Of a stretch of 64,000 nucleotides of DNA, positions 58,122-64,000 are shown one piece after another (positions within the stretch are counted from its first letter, which is position 1; each line of letters starts with the position of its first letter). The stretch is taken from NCBI RefSeq assembly GCF_000471905.2, contig NW_006499973.1, positions 2,620,983 to 2,684,982 of the forward strand, given 5' to 3'. Position numbers and translations under genes: made by a program. Under the pieces are notes generated by a model that was given only the letters and a program-made list of their open reading frames with translations, was not told where the DNA came from and made no database searches. The stretch is from Amborella trichopoda. Taxonomy: Eukaryota > Streptophyta > Magnoliopsida > Amborellales > Amborellaceae.

Positions 58122-58660
58122 ATATATATAAAATGTACTAAGTACATATTAATATATACAATGATGTATTAGTTTTACATAAGAATGTACTATGTACATA
58201 TAAAATATACACAAATGACCTAATAATGATTTCAAGATATGCATAATTTTGGAAAGAAGATTCCATTTGAAAATCAAGTTTTGTTAAGTGATTCCTCCAT
58301 CTTGCAATCAACATATTACCTATACGTAATGTTAACCAACATATTATCTACGGGTCAATTCACTACTTTTGTCTTTCTTGATAAGTTGATTATTTTCATC
58401 TAGTTGTTGGTTTGCAATATTATTACAAAATTTGGGAAAGTCGTTGAAGGGAAAAACCACAAGAATTAACATTACAATAATATTGTTGAAAGGGATTCTA
58501 GTTAACATGGAACCAATAAACCTCAAGCTAAGTAATTCGATTAAGAATTTGATTTATTAGGTTACAAAGTTCTTTCTTGATTGTGTTGTTTTCGGTGCTT
58601 ATAAAGAAGCAAACCATGAAATATTAATCTTCTCCATAGGCAAATCAAAGAAAGATAAAG

Positions 58661-59315
58661 TGTCCAAACCACTATACACATATTTCACTAAAAAATTGAA
58701 GGTATTATGGAAAAGAAAAGGAATTCTCTTGGGATGCAAGAAAGTGATCTCTATATAAAAGAGTTAAAAAATACATAATACACATCTTTTTTAGGGTCAC
58801 CCCTTTGGGTGTTATGAGAAGGGATCTACAAGATGGAGATAGGTATCCAAGAGAGAGAGAGAGAGACATGGCCTCTAAGAGAGATACAATATTCCCATAG
58901 AGTTTTGCGTTGATTTAGTTTCACTTCTAGAGAGAGAAAGTCTCTCGATTGTTTCGATAATAGTATTGCGGTAGCAAAGAAGATATTGATCAACTGTGTT
59001 GCTCGGTTAGGAGAGTGAGTTTAGAATGGAAGATCTGTGAGGGTTTTTTATCAATGTTTAGAGAGAGGTATATATCTTGTAACTCCAAATTGTAATATTC
59101 ATTGTGATAGTGGATGTCTACTTGCCGAGCCCATGGATGGCTCTACGGGGTGAACCACATAAATTGTATATTGTGGTGGTGTGCTTTTATTTCTTGCACT
59201 CGATTTATAATTGTATTAATTAACTTCGCATTTAACCAATCATGTACACGATCTTAGGTAGGATCCCGGTACATGGAATTCTTGGTTCTGCAAGTGATTT
59301 CATGAGAACACTACA
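58661..59315 (+). repeat. Left LTR of the small LTR element
   Basis: Starts TGTCCAAACC and ends GAACACTACA; primer-binding-like sequence follows. A (GA)n run at about 58852-58866 lies within it. Confidence 0.75.
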
Positions 59316-59351
59316 ATTGGTATCCAAGCACAAGGTGTGTACCGGGCTAAG

Positions 59352-61788
59352 GTTTATATCAATGTTTAAAAAATTGGTGACCCGATCCTAATCGAGGATC
59401 GCTCGGCCCATCCCGGATTAGGGTATACAACATGATTCGAGTGATTCCAAATAGTAAAATTTTCGAGTGACTATGGGATCACCGATTCCATAAAAACCAT
59501 CGAGTCCACCAAAAAAATGGCGAGTCCATAAAAAAAAGGACGATCAGTATTGTCACAAAAAAAAAAATCACAGGAATCAGCTTTTTCTTGAATTATTGAG
59601 GCATTGCAGCCTTTCCCAATTCACCATTGTCATTAATTATTGGTTTTTTCATTATAAAACAATGAAATCATAGGATTGAATCAAAAAATACGATCTTTTT
59701 TTCATAAAAACCCTAATTCTGCCATTCTCTCAATTTCTTGAGAAACTGTGATCATTTTTTTATTCACATCAGAGGGGTTTTGAAGGAAATTACATTCCTC
59801 ATAAGATTTTAGAGATTTGTTTTATGATTAAGCAGGTTTTATTTGTTGATTTTTGAAAAAGTCGAATTCCGGCCACAGTTTCATGGTTTTTCACCATTAT
59901 TTGGATTTTCGACAACATTGTGATCGATTTCAATTCAAATCAAAGGGGTTCTGAGGAAAATTTTATTCTTCAGAAGATTTTATAGCGTGTTTTCATGATT
60001 GACCAAATATTGGTGCTTGATTTTTCAAGAAATCTAGGGCTTTTTTTTTAAGAACAGTTGAAGACAAATAAATTTCCGCCAATCTTGTGATTTAAGTGAA
60101 AGTGGGCAAATTTGTTTTTTGAAATCAAAGGGCTTTAGTTCAAAATCGGGAGCTTGATAAGCTATGGAAGCATTTTTGCAAGATTAAGTAACAATAGTTG
60201 CTCGAATTTTCAAGAAATCGAAGGTCCGTCACTGTTTTTTTTTGAAGAACAATTGACGGTCATTTTATCTCGATTCAAGTCAAATTCATGTATGCATTTT
60301 GATCATGATATTCCTCATTCTCAGATCCATAAGTATCATGATTTTTCATTATGTTTTTTTTATATGACTTTTCTTTAAAAAAATGTTCTGTGGTTTCAAA
60401 TTCAATTTAGGGTTTTGAGTGATTACTTGTAAATTAACTTATTGTTTTAGATTAGGAATTTTGATAAATATTTGTTCTTAATACATTCAATATAAGAATA
60501 CATTTTTTTTCGATATTCTTGTAATTTTATGTCAATAATTTATAAATTTAATGGGAAAAAACTTGTATGTTTTGATTTTATCATCAATTTTTTTAATGCA
60601 CTAAAATGTATGTTTTTTAATCTAGATGCACAATTAAAATTTCCTTGATACATCAAATGTATGTATGTTTTGTTTCTCTTAGTATAAGAATAGATTTTTT
60701 TCTTGTAATTATAATCAATGAGCTAATTTTAAAATGTATAATTATCATTCAATAAAAATTTGCATTTTTTTAATTTTAGCGTCAATTTTTTTAGTGCACT
60801 AAAATGTATTTTCTTGAATCTAGATATATAATTATAATTTCCTTGATACATCAAATGTATGTATGTTCTTATTTCTCTCAGTATATGAGTATATCTTTTT
60901 TTTCTATTTTCTAGTAAGTATATCAATAATTCAATTCTATGTCATGAATGTATAACTGTCATGCAATAAAAACTTGTATTTTTTAAATTTTTTTATCAAC
61001 ATTTTTATGGCAATAAAATGTACGTTCATGATGCATAATTTAAGTATTCTTGACTGGGATATTTGTAAGAATGCAATGTACCATACTTACTTCATAACAG
61101 TGCTCACTTCATAGTAATGCTCACTTCACTGTATAATTAAATTTTCATAACAACTAACTGGGAATGGAAAATTTGAATTATATTGATGTATGGACATTAA
61201 ACTTAAATAATACATGATCTCTCCTTGGAGCAAGCCCTGGTGCTGAAAGGGTCATCTAGAATTTGAGATGGGACACAACATAGATCACTTATTGTAATGA
61301 GAATATAACTTTTAAATGAGAATATATTTTGGTTTGATGCCCAAGACGTCATTTGACTCAAGTGACATTAGTGGGTTACAAAAATACCATGATACCACCT
61401 TTCGTTTTAGTATTAGTTTTTTGTTTTTTGTTATTGTATTCTTCATTTGAACTTTGTATTTCTGTCATTGATTATTATAGACACTTTTTTTAGTGATATG
61501 AATGAATGGTTAACAAAACAGGCATCTCAACAGGAAAACAGTGACTTAGACTCTTAGTATTCAACTATTTTTACAAAGTAATGAAAGTAGATAATGCACC
61601 ACTCCTAAATTCTTTTAGAAAAGAACACTATTTTTAGAGATTAATTGTGACTTTTTTAAAAAAAATTGAGACAAAACTTGCTGATTCCATTGATTCTCCA
61701 ATCCGATCCACCAATTCTCCAATCCGACACGGGTATGGGTGTGACCAATTCGAGTCACCGATCTATTTTTTTAAACACTGGTTTATAT
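59352..61788. mobile_element. hAT-like non-autonomous element 4
   Basis: The element (59360-61780) starts CAATGTTTAAAAAATTGGTG and ends ATTTTTTTAAACACTG. GTTTATAT lies outside both ends (59352-59359 and 61781-61788), a perfect 8-bp duplication. Subterminal CGATCC / GATCGG / CGAGTC motifs resemble elements 2 and 3. The 2.4 kb interior is very AT-rich with repeated short blocks (TGTATGTTTTG..., ACTAAAATGTAT, AATCTAGAT) at about 60600-61020 and no transposase. Confidence 0.9.
60590..61035. repeat. Imperfect repeats inside hAT-like element 4
   Basis: GCACTAAAATGTAT, GATACATCAAATGTATGTAT and ATCAATTTTTTTA-type phrases recur two to three times at about 185-190 bp spacing (for example at 60598 and 60798). 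They suggest an internal tandem duplication of about 190 bp, now diverged. Confidence 0.6.
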
Positions 61789-61967
61789 GAAGAAAACTAT
61801 GATTAGCAAAGTTAGATGGGTACATGGTTTGAGGTGGAGAGACGGTAAAATGTTTGTGAAAATTTTACAATGGAAGGAAGTGAGAATAAATTAAGAAATT
61901 TATTTCATGAAGGTTGCCATGGCAATTATGGTGATCTTACTATCAATGTGAAAATTGTTGGGTTTGG

Positions 61968-62637
61968 TGATCGCCAAATCATTATACCTATATTTCATTA
62001 AAAAATTGAGGGTATTATGGGAAAAGAAAATAGACTTTATTGGGAAGCAATCAAAAGATCTCTATATAAGAGAGTTAAGAAATACATAATACCCATCATT
62101 TTGAGGGTTACCCTTTTGGGAGTTATGGGAAGAAATCTCCAAGATGGAAATGGGTTTCCAAGAGAGACAGAAAATGACATGGCTTTCGAGAGAGGAGGTA
62201 TTCCATGGACTTTTTGGTTGATTTAGTTTCACTTATAGAGAGAGAGTCTGTCGGTTGCTCTCGAAGTTATCTTTCCGATAACAGTATTACGATGGGAAAT
62301 AAGATATTGATCGACGATATTGCTCAGTCGGGAAAACAAGCTTAGAAGGGAAGCTCGGTGATGGGCTTTTTTTACTGATATTTTGAAAGAAATCTCTTGT
62401 AACCCAAAACTGTAATGGATTTCTACTTGTCGAGGCCATGGATGTAGACCTACAAGGTGAACCACGTAAATCATGTGTTGTGGTGATGTGCTTTTTATAT
62501 TTTATTTATTTCTCTCTCTCGATTTATAATTGTATTCATTAACTTCATATTTAGCTAGTCATGTACACGATCTTGGGTGGGCTCCTGGTATTTAGGATTC
62601 TCAATTCCGCAAGCTAGGGGTTCTGAAGAACCCTATA
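61968..62637 (+). repeat. Right LTR of the small LTR element
   Basis: Starts TGATCGCCAAATC and ends ACCCTATA, where the final CA has probably mutated to TA. Confidence 0.72.
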
Positions 62638-63029
62638 GAAAGGACCTTATTCCACGCTGAGATTGTTCATGAATCATGATATAAACCCTAGTAAGAGTGG
62701 CAATAAATTGAAAAGCTAAGTAGGCCATCATGTGTGTTATCGAATAATCTTCCTTCTTGATCAATAAAGTGAGAGGTTCACTGCACAATGAATTGATGGT
62801 ATCTCAACCACGGATATCAATCCTTTGTATCAACATTGAAAGTTGCAAATGATTATTAACAACAATTTCAATGAGTTTCATCAAGGAAATGCATAATTCC
62901 TAGCATGCTTAGTTGCCTTTATGTACTCATAACCTTGAAAAATAAGAAATACTATCTTGTTCAATAATCTGTTGAAAATATGTCACCTAAACTATATTTG
63001 GTATAAAGGACAACAAACTTTATCTTTTA
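62638..63029. other. Short spacer, no gene recognised
   Basis: AT-rich single-copy-looking sequence between the LTR element and the right-hand MULE. Confidence 0.4.
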
Positions 63030-63162
63030 GAGAAAATTATGTACATATCCGTTATAGTTTACGTTATTATTATTACACCAAATAGTTTCCGTTATTACAG
63101 AAGTGTTCGTTTTTTATCTTCCATAACGCTATTTTTAAGAAAAGACAAGTTTGCCTTTTTTT

Positions 63163-63300
63163 GGATGTTCAACATCCAAAAATCTCATAAATTCAGATGT
63201 TGAACATCCGAAATTAGCCGCAGCTCCAACAATGTCTTTTCCCATTTTTCGGATGTACAATATCCAAATATTTGGGAGTTTTGGATATTTAACATCCGAA
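63163..63300. repeat. Four imperfect palindromes of the GGATGTTNAACATCC type
   Basis: GGATGTTCAACATCC (63163-63177), GATGTTGAACATC (63196-63208), GGATGTACAATATCC (63251-63265) and GGATATTTAACATCC (63283-63297). Spacing is about 33, 55 and 32 bp. They lie upstream of the MULE-like start codon and could be protein-binding sites or subterminal repeats. Confidence 0.8.
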
Positions 63301-63905
63301 ATTTTTCGTGCCAAGTTTTCCCGCTTACTGGCGGAAAGTTATTTATTTTCTTTTTATAAAGTTGGGAAAAACGCATTATACCCCCTTTACTGTCCCCTAA
63401 TACAAAATCCACAAAGTTGAAGAGATTGACCTACTATTTGGATGTGATTGGTACCGCTCTTACTCTAGCCTTATACTGTTGATTAATTAATGTTTATTAT
63501 CGGTTATTTTATAGGATATTATATTTTGTTATTAATATTTGTTGTGTATTTTTTATTAATAAATGAAATTTGTTTTATATTGAAGAAGTTGTTTGTTTTA
63601 TATAATTATTTGTTGTTTGTATCATGTTAATACATTGTATTCCTTATTTTGGCTAAATAATTGTTAAACTTATTTGTTTGTATTAAAATTTGTTGTTTAT
63701 TTTATGTTTATGTGAGTATTTGATGTTTTCTTTTGTTTATTATTTATTAGTCATAGTTTTAGTAGTACACTATTTCAACTATTATGTAATACTCAGATTT
63801 TATGAATCCTAAAGTAGTTATAAATATCTCCATTTTTGATAATTTTTTTGTATTGATTTTTTATAACTGAAATTTTTCTATTCATTTAATACAGTAGTAT
63901 TGACG

Positions 63906-64000
63906 ATGGCTACTGAGGGAGTACAATTGGTATTCCGATATGGGGGGTCATTTGAGACGAATGCAGATCACGGACGTGTTATTTATAAAGGAGGAATATT
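63906..64000 (+). CDS. N-terminus of a MULE transposase-like protein, cut by window end
   Basis: From ATG at 63906 the frame is open to the edge: MATEGVQLVFRYGGSFETNA, then DHGRVIYKGGI. The hydrophobic strand, the RYGGxFExN motif and the YxGG motif match the PB1-like start of plant MULE transposases and parallel the layout at 20653-20280 in the first MULE. No stop occurs in the visible 31 codons, so unlike the first MULE this one may still be open. Whether it is host-domesticated or an active element cannot be judged here. Confidence 0.6.
   Translation, partial: MATEGVQLVFRYGGSFETNADHGRVIYKGGI

Larger units (their letters stand above)
58661..62637 (+). mobile_element. Non-autonomous LTR element with tiny interior, split by a hAT-like insert
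   Basis: Direct repeats 58661-59315 and 61968-62637 (655 and 670 bp) share CATATTTCACTAAAAAATTG, GAGGGT.ACCCTTTTGGG, ACAGTATTACG, GGTGAACCAC and ATGTACACGATCTT in order. A TATA-like CTATATAA occurs in both. After the left LTR comes TTGGTATCCAAGCAC, close to the initiator tRNA-Met primer site. Flanking 5-mers TAAAG and GAAAG match 4/5. Without the hAT-like insert and its duplication the interior is only about 220 bp, with no gag or pol. This is a TRIM/SMART-like design, though with longer LTRs than classic TRIMs. Confidence 0.8.
63030..64000 (+). mobile_element. Second MULE, 5' end, runs off the window
   Basis: GAGAAAATTAT at 63030 resembles the GAGAAAATTACT end of the MULE at 13848 and may be the left terminal inverted repeat. 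A group of palindromes and AT-rich leader sequence follow, then a transposase-like start at 63906. The rest lies outside the window, so the border is tentative. Confidence 0.5.

Overview
This is a stretch of nuclear DNA from a flowering plant. It holds two spliced housekeeping genes with GT/AG introns and is otherwise packed with plant-type transposable elements: copia and chromovirus LTR elements, MULEs, hAT-like, PIF/Harbinger, LINE, SINE-like elements and MITEs, plus long GA/CT and AT microsatellites. Two assembly gaps (N) are present. I cannot name the species from sequence alone.

Layout. 1-2.5 kb: intron DNA holding a MITE and hAT-like elements. 2519-11300 (+): a Sec23/Sec24-like COPII coat gene whose first exon(s) lie left of the window; 12 exons join in frame to a stop. 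11.3-13.8 kb: 3' flank and a pyrimidine-rich, G-poor block. 13841-22223: a decayed Mutator-like element on the minus strand, in the order N-terminal domain, MULE DDE transposase, SWIM zinc finger, plant mobile domain, acidic tail, with three different tandem arrays (about 240, 70 and 50 bp units) behind the coding part. 22.4-25.8 kb: a cluster of two MITE families in both orientations. 26040-40540 (-): a half-size chloroplast ABC transporter (ABCB29-like), 10 exons, intact at 649 codons plus stop, despite an 8.9 kb intron filled by a chromovirus that itself carries a hAT-like element and a SINE-like element. 42-50.3 kb: a LINE relic, then a copia element with matched LTRs inserted in the 3' part of an older copia element. 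50.4-52.8 kb: a hAT-like element with a tRNA-like segment, a LINE reverse-transcriptase relic and a PIF/Harbinger transposase relic. 52.9-55.8 kb: the 3' end of a third copia element. 57.8-62.6 kb: a MITE, then a small non-autonomous LTR element with almost no interior, split by a 2.4 kb hAT-like element. 63.0-64.0 kb: the start of a second MULE running off the right edge.

The two host genes converge (tail to tail), separated by about 14.7 kb of mobile DNA. They have no evident functional link: one belongs to ER-to-Golgi coat biology, the other to plastid membrane transport. The main story is layered transposition. Several insertions can be ordered in time by nesting and confirmed by target-site duplications read directly in the sequence: four hAT-like elements with 8-bp duplications, a SINE-like insert with a 16-bp duplication, two LTR elements with near-perfect 5-bp duplications and a MITE with a 7-bp duplication. 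No CRISPR array, bacterial operon or conventional rRNA/tRNA gene was seen.
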